This document shows positions 1-6,875 of a stretch of DNA of 6,890 nucleotides, in pieces. The DNA comes from Oceanospirillaceae bacterium. GTDB lineage: Bacteria; Pseudomonadota; Gammaproteobacteria; Pseudomonadales; Balneatricaceae. Within the stretch, counting starts at the first letter, position 1. Every line of letters begins with the position of its first letter. The stretch covers positions 1 through 6,890 of the forward strand of contig JAGSHA010000170.1 of assembly GCA_023954795.1 (NCBI GenBank), read 5' to 3'. A program made the translations under genes and the position numbers. The notes beneath the pieces are model-generated. The model did no database searches. It saw only the letters and a list, made by a program, of their open reading frames with translations, and had not been told where the DNA came from.

Positions 1-394
1 GGCTCTGGATGCGATGGACGAGTGGTGCACCAATCAGCACGGTAAGTCTGGTTTGACCCAGCGGGTGAAAGACAGCGAAATCAGTGAGCGTGAAGCGGAA
101 CAGCGCACGATCGAGTTCTTGCTGGAGCACGTGGATAAGGGAGCTTCTCCTATCTGCGGCAACAGCATTGGTCAGGACCGTCGTTTCCTATATCGCCACA
201 TGCCGGAGCTGGAAGCGTTCTTCCATTACCGTAATCTGGATGTGAGTACGATCAAAGAGCTGGCGAGCCGCTGGCGTCCTGAAGTGTTAGATGGCGTGCA
301 GAAAAAAGGCACGCATCTGGCGTTGGATGATATCTACGACTCTATCAAAGAGCTGCGCCACTACCGCGAAGTGTTCTTTAAGTTTGAAGATTAA
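1..394 (+). CDS. orn: Oligoribonuclease, 3' part (5' end outside the window)
   Basis: Orn is a DEDDh-family 3'-to-5' exoribonuclease that degrades 2-5 nt RNA fragments, including pGpG, to mononucleotides in the cytoplasm. The reading frame is open from base 2, before the first ATG at 14, so the gene is cut by the window edge. By alignment from memory with E. coli Orn (181 aa), the ATG at 14 is about residue 58, giving a full length near 183 aa. Visible family motifs are CGNSIGQDRRF, holding the third acidic metal ligand (E. coli D112), FHYRNLDVST with the conserved Tyr (E. coli Y129), and GTHLALDDI with the catalytic His and last Asp (E. coli H158, D163). The first two acidic ligands (D12, E14) lie upstream of the window. 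Its TAA (392-394) overlaps the stop of queG on the other strand. Identification is firm. Confidence 0.97.
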   Translation, partial: ALDAMDEWCTNQHGKSGLTQRVKDSEISEREAEQRTIEFLLEHVDKGASPICGNSIGQDRRFLYRHMPELEAFFHYRNLDVSTIKELASRWRPEVLDGVQKKGTHLALDDIYDSIKELRHYREVFFKFED

Positions 395-1530
395 TCCTTG
401 ATACGTTTCATTCCCGGGTGAGACAGAATCGGCAGCGGCTGGGCCTGAGCGTCCAGTTGCAGCTGGTTGAGTGCCCATCGAATATGCTCCCGAACCACCT
501 CTGATGGATGGTCTAACCGGTCATTCAGCGCCGTGACGACCTTTTGCCCTCCGTTGCCATTACCTAATGCAACCGCGATATTGCGCAGCCAGCCTTCATG
601 CCCGGTGCGGCGAATGGCCGAGCCTTCGGTTTTTTTCAGAAAAGTCGCTTCGTCCCAGCTGAACAGGTTTAGCAGTTCAGCGTCGTTGAGGTTGTTGCGA
701 GGGTAAAAATCGGCTTCTTCCGTAAAGTGCGAAAAGCGGTTCCACGGGCAGATCATCTGGCAGTCGTCGCAGCCAAAAATTCGGTTGCCGATTTTTGAGC
801 GCAGCTCTTCGGGGATGTTGCCCTTAAGTTCAATTGTCAGATAAGAGATGCAGCGCTTGCCGTCTAATACGCCGGGTTGTGGAAATGCCTCGGTGGGGCA
901 CACATCAAGGCAGGCCGTGCATCGCCCACAGTGGTTTTCAGTTTCGGGTGGATCGACCGGCAGTGGCAGGTTGATAAACAGCTCACCCAATAAGAACCAT
1001 GATCCAGCCTCTTTGTTGAGGATTAAGCCGTGCTTGCCCACCCAGCCGATCCCGGCTTTTTGGGCTAGAGCACGCTCCATGACCGGTGCGCTATCAACAA
1101 ACGCGCGATAGCCGAGGTCATCGACCTGCTCGGCAATTTTCTTGCCCAGTTGCGTCAGACGCTTACGCATCAGTTTGTGGTAGTCACGCCCCAGTGTGTA
1201 GCGGGCAACGTACCCTTTTTCCGGATTACTCAGTGTTTTCAGCTTTTCTGTGTTTTCGGGCATGTAATCCATCCGTACACAGATGATGCGTTGTGTGCCG
1301 GGGACCAACAGAGTCGGATCGAGACGTTTCTCAAAGTGATTGTTGAGGTAATCCATTTCCCCTTGATAGCCCGCGTCCAACCATGCTCGCAGCTTGTCTT
1401 TTTGATCGCTCAGGTCGGGAAAGGTAATGCCACATTGCTGAAACCCGAGTTCGTGTGCCCAGGTCTTAATATCCAGCGCAAGCTGATCCATTGTGTTGGG
1501 GGTGGGTGTAGGCATAATCGGGACTGTCAT
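391..1530 (-). CDS. queG: Epoxyqueuosine reductase QueG
   Basis: QueG performs the last step of queuosine synthesis, reducing epoxyqueuosine to queuosine in the wobble position of tRNAs with GUN anticodons; it uses cobalamin and two [4Fe-4S] clusters. With the ATG at 1530-1528 the protein is 379 aa, the same length as I recall for E. coli QueG. Visible motifs are FVDSAP near residue 145, whose Asp (D146) matches the proposed catalytic Asp; a ferredoxin-like CGRCTACLDVCP at 201-212; Cys227 in RCISYLTIEL; and CDDCQMICPW at 254-263, giving the eight cluster cysteines. A HEAT-like tail (WLRNIAVALGN) follows. The frame stays open to an ATG at 1623, but that would overlap nnr by 34 bases and adds residues unlike the family. 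Starts at 1515 (374 aa) or 1491 (366 aa) are also possible. None has a strong Shine-Dalgarno; AGAG sits just before the chosen one. Confidence 0.95.
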   Translation of the reverse strand: MTVPIMPTPTPNTMDQLALDIKTWAHELGFQQCGITFPDLSDQKDKLRAWLDAGYQGEMDYLNNHFEKRLDPTLLVPGTQRIICVRMDYMPENTEKLKTLSNPEKGYVARYTLGRDYHKLMRKRLTQLGKKIAEQVDDLGYRAFVDSAPVMERALAQKAGIGWVGKHGLILNKEAGSWFLLGELFINLPLPVDPPETENHCGRCTACLDVCPTEAFPQPGVLDGKRCISYLTIELKGNIPEELRSKIGNRIFGCDDCQMICPWNRFSHFTEEADFYPRNNLNDAELLNLFSWDEATFLKKTEGSAIRRTGHEGWLRNIAVALGNGNGGQKVVTALNDRLDHPSEVVREHIRWALNQLQLDAQAQPLPILSHPGMKRIKD

Positions 1531-1535
1531 TACTC

Positions 1536-1541
1536 TATAAT
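1536..1541 (+). promoter_or_regulatory. Possible -10 element (TATAAT) for the nnr operon
   Basis: A perfect TATAAT lies in the ~60-base gap between the divergent starts of queG and nnr. It would place transcription start near 1548 and a leader of about 40 bases before the nnr ATG. I see no good TTGACA-like hexamer 16-18 bases upstream, and no TG extension just before it, so the match rests on one hexamer and the gene layout. The same bases read ATTATA on the - strand. A queG promoter must also lie in or near this gap, but I could not place one; a weak TTGCAT at 1569-1564 with CATTAT at 1543-1538 has a 20-base spacer, which is too long. Confidence 0.35.
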
Positions 1542-1577
1542 GAGATGGAAATATGGCATCTGTATGCAATTTTTTCT

Positions 1578-1581
1578 GGAG
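1578..1581 (+). promoter_or_regulatory. Shine-Dalgarno of nnr
   Basis: GGAG lies 8 bases upstream of the ATG at 1590. This supports that start over the next in-frame Met codon (residue 37), which lies inside the conserved epimerase domain. Confidence 0.7.
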
Positions 1582-1589
1582 TCTGAAGC

Positions 1590-3119
1590 ATGTCACTCGA
1601 CCGAACCAAACTGCCGGCCACATTATACACGGCTGATCAATGCCGCGCCCTTGACCGCACGGCGATTGAGCAATTTGCCATTCCCGGATTTAAGCTGATG
1701 CAGCGTGCAGGGCATGCGGCCTTTGTTGTACTGCATGAGCGCTGGTCTGATATGCGTCAGCTCACGGTGCTCTGCGGTGGTGGTAATAACGGAGGTGATG
1801 GTTTTGTGATGGCGGTGCTGGCGCAAGCTAAAGGCATTGCCGTACAGGTGATCTGTCTGGGTGATGAGGGATTTACCGATCGTTTGCGTGGAGAAGCACT
1901 GGAAGCATGGCAGTGGATGAGCGCGCAAGGCATTGAGGTTGAGTATTTTCGTCCCGGCATGTCTCTCACCGGTGATGTGGTGGTGGATGCAATGTTAGGG
2001 ACGGGGCTGGGTGGCGAGGTGCGTGGACAGGCGAGACAGGCCATCGATCAACTCAATCGCAGCGGCAAACCTGTTCTGGCGGTCGATATCCCTTCAGGTT
2101 TATGCAGTGATACAGGTGCGGCACTGGGCAGTGCTGTGTGCGCTGATTGTACTGTCACGTTTATCGGCGTTAAGCAGGGGCTGCTGACACATGAAGCGGT
2201 GGACCATGTTGGGCAGCTGTACTTTGATGGTTTAAAGCTGCCGGAAGATGTGTATGAGTTGGTGCCGGTCAGTGCCTTTCGTACGGCTGATATTGATCGG
2301 GAAGAGTTGCTTCCGGCACGGGCACGTTCAGCTCATAAAGGTACGAATGGACGTATTCTGATTGTGGGCGGCGATCTGGGGATGGGTGGCGCAGCACTCA
2401 TGGCCGCTGAGGCTGCCGCCCGAACAGGCGCGGGGCTTATTTCTTTGGCTACCCGTCCTGAGCATGTATCGGCGGCGCTGGTGCGTGTACCTGAAGTGAT
2501 GACTCATGGCATCAGTAGCGCAGGGCAGCTTGAGCCGTTATTGAATGTGGCTGATGTTATTGTTGTGGGGCCGGGGTTGGGGCGTGGAGCCTGGGGGCAG
2601 CAAATGCTACAACGGATTCTGGCGACTAAAACGCCATTGGTCATGGATGCCGATGCGTTAAACCTGATCTGCCTGTGGGGTATTGAACGCTATCGCCGGG
2701 ATAACTGGATACTCACCCCTCATCCGGGTGAGGCGGGGCGTTTGTTAGAGCGCTCGGTCGCACAATTGCAGCAAAACCGCTTTCAGGCGGTAGCCCAATT
2801 GCAGGATGCGTGCGGTGGTAGTGTGATTTTAAAAGGTGCAGGAACCCTGGTCACCGATGGTGATGCTTTATATCTGTGTGATAAAGGTAATCCGGGAATG
2901 GCTGCCGGTGGGATGGGAGATGTACTTTCAGGTATCATTGGCGCTTTGTGGGCTCAGGGGCTCCAATCGGTGGATGCAGCGCGTATGGGAGTTTATCTGC
3001 ATGCAGTCGCCGCTGACCGGGTTGCGGGGCAACAGGGTGAGCGTGGCATGATGGCCACTGATCTGATCGGTTGCCTGCCTCAGGTGATTAACGGACAACA
3101 GTGTATTAACGGAAACTAG
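1590..3119 (+). CDS. nnr: Bifunctional NAD(P)HX epimerase / ADP-dependent NAD(P)HX dehydratase
   Basis: This cytosolic enzyme repairs hydrated NAD(P)H. The N-terminal YjeF_N domain (about residues 10-225) interconverts R- and S-NAD(P)HX, and the C-terminal ribokinase-like domain (about 235-500) dehydrates S-NAD(P)HX using ADP. The 509 aa length fits the fused form (E. coli YjeF is about 515 aa). Seen in the epimerase half: GGGNNGGDG (63-71), VDAMLGTGL (132-140) and DIPSG (166-170). Seen in the dehydratase half: HKG (249-251), GGDLGMGGA (260-268), MDADALN (352-358), TPHPGE (376-381), LKGAG (414-418) and the glycine-rich GNPGMAAGGMGDVLSG (433-448) with the catalytic-type Asp. Both halves look intact. 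It is the first gene of a tight + strand run, 7 bases before tsaE, a pairing common in gammaproteobacteria. Older annotations call it a carbohydrate kinase. Confidence 0.96.
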   Translation: MSLDRTKLPATLYTADQCRALDRTAIEQFAIPGFKLMQRAGHAAFVVLHERWSDMRQLTVLCGGGNNGGDGFVMAVLAQAKGIAVQVICLGDEGFTDRLRGEALEAWQWMSAQGIEVEYFRPGMSLTGDVVVDAMLGTGLGGEVRGQARQAIDQLNRSGKPVLAVDIPSGLCSDTGAALGSAVCADCTVTFIGVKQGLLTHEAVDHVGQLYFDGLKLPEDVYELVPVSAFRTADIDREELLPARARSAHKGTNGRILIVGGDLGMGGAALMAAEAAARTGAGLISLATRPEHVSAALVRVPEVMTHGISSAGQLEPLLNVADVIVVGPGLGRGAWGQQMLQRILATKTPLVMDADALNLICLWGIERYRRDNWILTPHPGEAGRLLERSVAQLQQNRFQAVAQLQDACGGSVILKGAGTLVTDGDALYLCDKGNPGMAAGGMGDVLSGIIGALWAQGLQSVDAARMGVYLHAVAADRVAGQQGERGMMATDLIGCLPQVINGQQCINGN

Positions 3120-3126
3120 AAAGCAG

Positions 3127-3591
3127 ATGCAGTATCAGCGAGTATTGGCCGACGAGGCCGCAATGGTAGCGTTTGGCGCGGAGTTGGCACAGGTCAGTGA
3201 AGGGCAAGGGGTGATCTTTCTTGAAGGTGATCTGGGCATGGGGAAAACAACACTGTGTCGTGGTGTGCTGCAGGGGTTTGGCCATACAGGTGCAGTTAAG
3301 AGTCCAACCTATACGCTGGTAGAACCCTACGAATTGAAAGATAAGCACGTCTATCACTTTGATCTTTATCGCTTATCTGACCCGGAAGAACTTGAGTATC
3401 TGGGCATTCGTGATTATTTTGACAATCAGGCGTTATGTTTGATTGAGTGGCCTGATAAAGGCGCTGGGATTTTGCCGCAGCCCGATTTGATTCTGTCTAT
3501 CACCGTTGAAGGGCGTGGACGACGGATTCAATGGCAGCCGGGAACTCAGTTTGGTCAGCAGTTGGCCGATAAGCTTCTGGAACAGAGATAG
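3127..3591 (+). CDS. tsaE: tRNA t6A synthesis ATPase TsaE
   Basis: TsaE (formerly YjeE) is the P-loop ATPase that works with TsaB and TsaD to put the threonylcarbamoyl group on A37 of ANN-decoding tRNAs. The protein is 154 aa, the usual size. Visible are the Walker A motif GDLGMGKTT (34-42, Lys40), SPTYTL (59-64, switch-like segment), HFDLYR (77-82, Walker B region with Asp79), the EELEYLG segment (87-93) and IEWPD (106-110). The order and spacing match the family throughout. The gene starts 7 bases after the nnr stop with only a weak, purine-rich ribosome site (TAGAAAG overlapping the nnr stop), so translation is probably coupled to nnr. The other TsaBCD genes are not in this window. Identification is firm. 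Confidence 0.96.
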   Translation: MQYQRVLADEAAMVAFGAELAQVSEGQGVIFLEGDLGMGKTTLCRGVLQGFGHTGAVKSPTYTLVEPYELKDKHVYHFDLYRLSDPEELEYLGIRDYFDNQALCLIEWPDKGAGILPQPDLILSITVEGRGRRIQWQPGTQFGQQLADKLLEQR

Positions 3592-3603
3592 ATGTAGATC
3601 AGG

Positions 3604-4947
3604 ATGACGGGATTGCAGACGGTTTTAAGAACAGTTGTGCTACTGATGCTGTGTATGTGTGTAACAGTGGTGCAGGCAGCAGATGTAAAGAATGTGCGTA
3701 TCTGGTTGGCACCGGATCACGCACGTCTGGTGTTTGATCTGAGCGGACCGGTTGAGCATAAAATCTTTACCTTGAAGAAACCCGATCGCATCGTGTTGGA
3801 TGTCGCTTCGTCCAGCATGAGTGCAAATCTCTCCAAATTGTCATTGGCTAAAAGCCCCATTACACAGATACGAAAGGGTAAAAACGGCAAGCAGCTGCGT
3901 GTTGTACTGGATATGAAACGCTCGGTACGGCCGAAGAGTTTTGTATTGAAGCCAAACCAGAAATACGGTCATCGTCTGGTGGTGGATCTGTACGATGAAA
4001 CGGCAAAACCTAAGGTGGTTAAAAAGGCCGTATTTCGTCCCCAAGCGACCGGTAAAGTTCGCGATATTATCGTCTCTATTGATGCCGGCCACGGAGGGGA
4101 TGATCCAGGTGCCATCGGCGCCGGGCGGGTACGAGAGAAAGACGTTGTACTGGCCATTGCCAAAGATTTGAAAAAGCTGTTCGATTCTACGTCGGGTTAT
4201 AAAGCGGTACTGACCCGTAAAAGCGACTATTACATCAGTTTGCGTGGGCGTACAAAAAAGGCCCGGCAACAAAACGCTGACCTGTTTGTGTCTATCCATG
4301 CGGATGCATTCAAAGACGCACGGGCAAAGGGCGCATCTGTTTGGGTGTTATCGCCACGGGGTGCATCGGGTGAAGTGGGTCGCTGGCTGGCACGTAAAGA
4401 GAACAGTGCCGATCTGATTGGTGGTGTAGGCAGTGTAAGTCTGGAAGATAAAGACGACGTTCTGGCAGGTGTGTTGCTGGATATGTCCATGACGGCAAGC
4501 CGGGCGGATAGCCGTCAGGTCGCCGGTAATATCCATAAAAACATCTCCAAGTTTGCCCGGATGCACAAACCATCAGTTGAGCAGGCTGGGTTTGTGGTGC
4601 TGAAATCCCCGGATATCCCTTCTCTGTTGGTTGAAACAGGGTTTATATCCAACCCGGGAGAAGCAAGAAAGCTTAAGACGCGTCAGTATCAGCGCAAGAT
4701 GGCCCAGGCGATACATCGGGGTATTACGTCACACTTTGCCCGTAAGCCGCCGATGATGACTTACGTAGCGGAAGCTCAAAAGTCTGGGAAATCTGATACA
4801 GCCCGTGTCTATAAAGTGGTACGCGGCGATACACTGTCAGTCATTGCGTCCCGCAATGGAGTTCCTCTGAAGAAGCTACGCGCTGCCAACAAGCTGAAGA
4901 ATGACCGTATTCGTATCGGTCAGGTTCTGCATATTCCTTCTAGTTAA
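3604..4947 (+). CDS. amiB: N-acetylmuramoyl-L-alanine amidase AmiB with AMIN and LysM domains
   Basis: This periplasmic zinc amidase cleaves the lactyl-peptide bond of peptidoglycan during septum splitting. A signal peptide covers residues 1-25 (hydrophobic VVLLMLCMCVTVV, probable cut after VQA). An AMIN domain for septal targeting spans about 27-131, a short basic linker follows, and the Amidase_3 domain spans about 154-378. It shows DAGHGG with His163, REKD with Glu178, SIHAD with His232 and VETGFISN with Glu344: the zinc ligands and catalytic Glu. The helical stretch around 255-320 matches the region that blocks the active site until an EnvC-type activator binds; this role is inferred. A C-terminal LysM domain (403-445, YKVVRGDTLSVIA...) binds glycan; E. 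coli AmiB lacks it, while I recall Pseudomonas AmiB having one. At 447 aa it is complete. AGG abuts the ATG with no spacer, so the start may be the TTG at 3613. Confidence 0.94.
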   Translation: MTGLQTVLRTVVLLMLCMCVTVVQAADVKNVRIWLAPDHARLVFDLSGPVEHKIFTLKKPDRIVLDVASSSMSANLSKLSLAKSPITQIRKGKNGKQLRVVLDMKRSVRPKSFVLKPNQKYGHRLVVDLYDETAKPKVVKKAVFRPQATGKVRDIIVSIDAGHGGDDPGAIGAGRVREKDVVLAIAKDLKKLFDSTSGYKAVLTRKSDYYISLRGRTKKARQQNADLFVSIHADAFKDARAKGASVWVLSPRGASGEVGRWLARKENSADLIGGVGSVSLEDKDDVLAGVLLDMSMTASRADSRQVAGNIHKNISKFARMHKPSVEQAGFVVLKSPDIPSLLVETGFISNPGEARKLKTRQYQRKMAQAIHRGITSHFARKPPMMTYVAEAQKSGKSDTARVYKVVRGDTLSVIASRNGVPLKKLRAANKLKNDRIRIGQVLHIPSS

Positions 4948-4950
4948 ACC

Positions 4951-4953
4951 AGG
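4951..4953 (+). promoter_or_regulatory. Short Shine-Dalgarno of mutL
   Basis: AGG, within CCAGG just after the amiB stop, lies 8 bases before the mutL ATG at 4962. It supports that start, which also aligns with the family N-terminus (an 'INLLSPRLANQIAAGEV' type opening). Confidence 0.5.
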
Positions 4954-4961
4954 TTCCATAC

Positions 4962-6875
4962 ATGAAACGAATCAATCTGCTCTCGCCGCGTCTGGCTAAC
5001 CAAATCGCGGCGGGTGAGGTCGTTGAACGTCCCGCGTCTGTGGTGAAAGAGTTACTGGAAAATAGCATTGATTCTGGTGCCAATAAGGTGGATCTGGAGA
5101 TCGATCAGGGTGGCGTAAAGTTGATTCGCATTCGTGACAACGGTGGCGGTATCACTAAAGAAGACCTGCCGTTGGCGCTGAGCCGACATGCCACGTCAAA
5201 GATAATTGAGCTGGAAGATTTGGAAGCCGTGGCGACGCTGGGGTTTCGTGGTGAGGCGTTGGCGAGTATCAGTTCCGTCTCACGGCTGACCCTGACATCA
5301 CGTCAGCCGGGAAATGAGTCAGCGTGGCAGGTACAAACTGAAGGTCGAGAGATGGATGCTGTGATTGCCCCTGCGGCTCATCCTGAAGGCACGTCGGTAG
5401 AAGTCCGTGACCTGTTCTTCAACACCCCGGCGCGGCGGAAGTTCCTGAAGACTGAAAAAACTGAATTTAAGCATCTGGATGAGGTTGTGAAGCGTCAGGC
5501 GTTGGGGCGTTTTGATGTGGCCTTCCAATTACGCCATAACGGTAAAGTGATTCATCAGTTGCGTCAGGCAGACAGCGAAATCGAACGCGAGAGGCGTATC
5601 GCGTCCGTGTGTGGTTCTGCATTCGTTGATAATGCCATGAAGGTTGATATGGAAGCCTCGGCGTCTGGATTGCGGTTGTGGGGTTGGATTGGTATGCCGA
5701 CATTCTCGCGCAGTCAGGCCGATCTGCAGTACTTCTTTGTGAATGGCCGAATTATTCGCGATAAAGTTGTGTCTCATGCGGTACGGCAAGCGTATCAGGA
5801 TGTTCTCTATCACGGGCGACACCCGGCGTATGTACTGTATCTGGAGTTGGATCCGGCGTTGGTGGATGTCAACGTGCACCCTACCAAGCATGAAGTCCGC
5901 TTTCGTGAAAGTCGTTTAGTACATGATTTTCTGTTTCGGACGATTCATCGGGTGATCGCGGATGCGCGACCTGACGAGCAGGTTGCGGCGCAGTCCACGC
6001 CTGCAGGTACATTGAATAGTCCAGCTGGTTTAGTGCCAGAACAAGGGGGTGTAGCCCCCATCCGTTTTGAGCAAGGGCGCATGCCGTTATCGTCAGCGCC
6101 GCGCCCTTCCGCGCGGGGTGTGAATGAGCAAATTGGCCGGTATGCGGCATTGCATCCGGACGCAACAGTGGGTGAGAGCCACACGGCGGGTGGAAGTGGG
6201 TTGGCAGGGTTAGGCGAGACGCTAAATGATCCTATGCCTCAAAATATGCCTGTCAGTTCTGCCGAAATGCCGGCAGAGAATGCTGAGCACTGCCCGCCGC
6301 TAGGGTATGCCGTGGCGCAGCTTCACGGTGTCTACATTCTCTCGCAAAATGCACAAGGTATGGTTGTGGTTGATATGCATGCGGCCCACGAACGTATCGT
6401 CTATGAGCGGATGAAAAAGGCGTATGAAACTGAAGTCGTGCGCAGTCAGCCTCTGCTGGTGCCGTTGAGTATGGCGGTGAGTGAGCGGGAAGCAGATTGT
6501 GCAGAGGAGCAGCTAGAAACATTCAAGCGACTCGGATTCGAACTGGCCCGGATGGGGCAGGAAACGCTGGTTATCAGACAGGTGCCGGTCGCGCTGGCTA
6601 AAGGTAATGTTGAGCAGCTGGTGCGTGATGTCTTGTCTGATATGTTGGTTCACGGCATCAGTCAGCGTATCGAAAATCATATCAACGAACTATTAGCAAC
6701 CATGGCATGTCACGGTGCCGTGCGTGCTAACCGGCAGCTTACGGTAACGGAAATGAATGCTTTGCTACGCGATATGGAGATGACAGAGCGTAGTGGTCAG
6801 TGTAACCATGGTCGTCCCACCTGGACTCAGCTCAGTATGGCTGATCTGGATAAGCTCTTTATGAGAGGTCAGTAA
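4962..6875 (+). CDS. mutL: DNA mismatch repair protein MutL, endonuclease type
   Basis: MutL links mismatch recognition by MutS to strand removal. The N-terminal GHKL ATPase (about 1-335) shows LANQIAAGEVVERPASVVKE with Glu30, Asn34, RIRDNGGGI (Asp59), GFRGEAL (94-100), NTPARRKFLK (154-163) and the transducer segment VDVNVHPTKHEVRF (301-314). A variable linker (about 337-443) follows, then the dimerisation domain. That domain holds DMHAAHERIVYE (471-482), fitting the endonuclease pattern DxHA(X)2E(X)4E, together with ACHGAVRAN (582-590) and QCNHGRPTW (613-621): the metal-site motifs of nicking MutL proteins. E. coli MutL lacks these and relies on MutH. QPLLVPL (496-502) resembles the sliding-clamp binding motif. 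The 637 aa length is normal and nothing looks broken. The gene lies 14 bases after amiB and directly abuts the next gene. Confidence 0.97.
   Translation: MKRINLLSPRLANQIAAGEVVERPASVVKELLENSIDSGANKVDLEIDQGGVKLIRIRDNGGGITKEDLPLALSRHATSKIIELEDLEAVATLGFRGEALASISSVSRLTLTSRQPGNESAWQVQTEGREMDAVIAPAAHPEGTSVEVRDLFFNTPARRKFLKTEKTEFKHLDEVVKRQALGRFDVAFQLRHNGKVIHQLRQADSEIERERRIASVCGSAFVDNAMKVDMEASASGLRLWGWIGMPTFSRSQADLQYFFVNGRIIRDKVVSHAVRQAYQDVLYHGRHPAYVLYLELDPALVDVNVHPTKHEVRFRESRLVHDFLFRTIHRVIADARPDEQVAAQSTPAGTLNSPAGLVPEQGGVAPIRFEQGRMPLSSAPRPSARGVNEQIGRYAALHPDATVGESHTAGGSGLAGLGETLNDPMPQNMPVSSAEMPAENAEHCPPLGYAVAQLHGVYILSQNAQGMVVVDMHAAHERIVYERMKKAYETEVVRSQPLLVPLSMAVSEREADCAEEQLETFKRLGFELARMGQETLVIRQVPVALAKGNVEQLVRDVLSDMLVHGISQRIENHINELLATMACHGAVRANRQLTVTEMNALLRDMEMTERSGQCNHGRPTWTQLSMADLDKLFMRGQ
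6258..6277 (+). repeat. Inverted repeat inside the mutL linker
   Basis: TCTGCCG and CGGCAGA form a perfect 7-bp stem around a 6-base loop (AAATGC). There is no following T-run and the reading frame continues, so it is not a terminator. It lies in the variable linker of MutL, where sequence is little constrained; chance is a fair explanation. Confidence 0.4.
6864..6868 (+). promoter_or_regulatory. Shine-Dalgarno of the gene after mutL
   Basis: AGAGG lies inside the last codons of mutL, 7 bases before the GTG at 6876. It is the strongest ribosome site in the + strand run and decides in favour of the GTG start right after the mutL stop. Confidence 0.65.

Noticed and set aside
1531..1623. N-terminal extension of queG to the ATG at 1623 (410 aa)
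   Set aside because: It would overlap the nnr start by 34 bases, the added residues do not resemble QueG N-termini, and the 1530 start gives the family length of 379 aa.
1150..1698. 182-codon + strand open frame opposite queG
   Set aside because: Most of it lies antisense to conserved queG sequence; its translation is Cys/His-rich without recognisable motifs, and its end runs out of frame into nnr.
3841..4299. 152-codon - strand open frame inside amiB
   Set aside because: It is the reverse of the well-conserved AMIN and amidase coding sequence and shows no family features or ribosome site that I can see.
5529..5891. 120-codon - strand open frame inside mutL
   Set aside because: It is a shadow of the conserved ATPase and transducer coding sequence and has no recognisable protein features.
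6258..6277. Terminator within mutL
   Set aside because: The inverted repeat has no T-run and sits mid-gene, with an intact downstream coding sequence that needs read-through.
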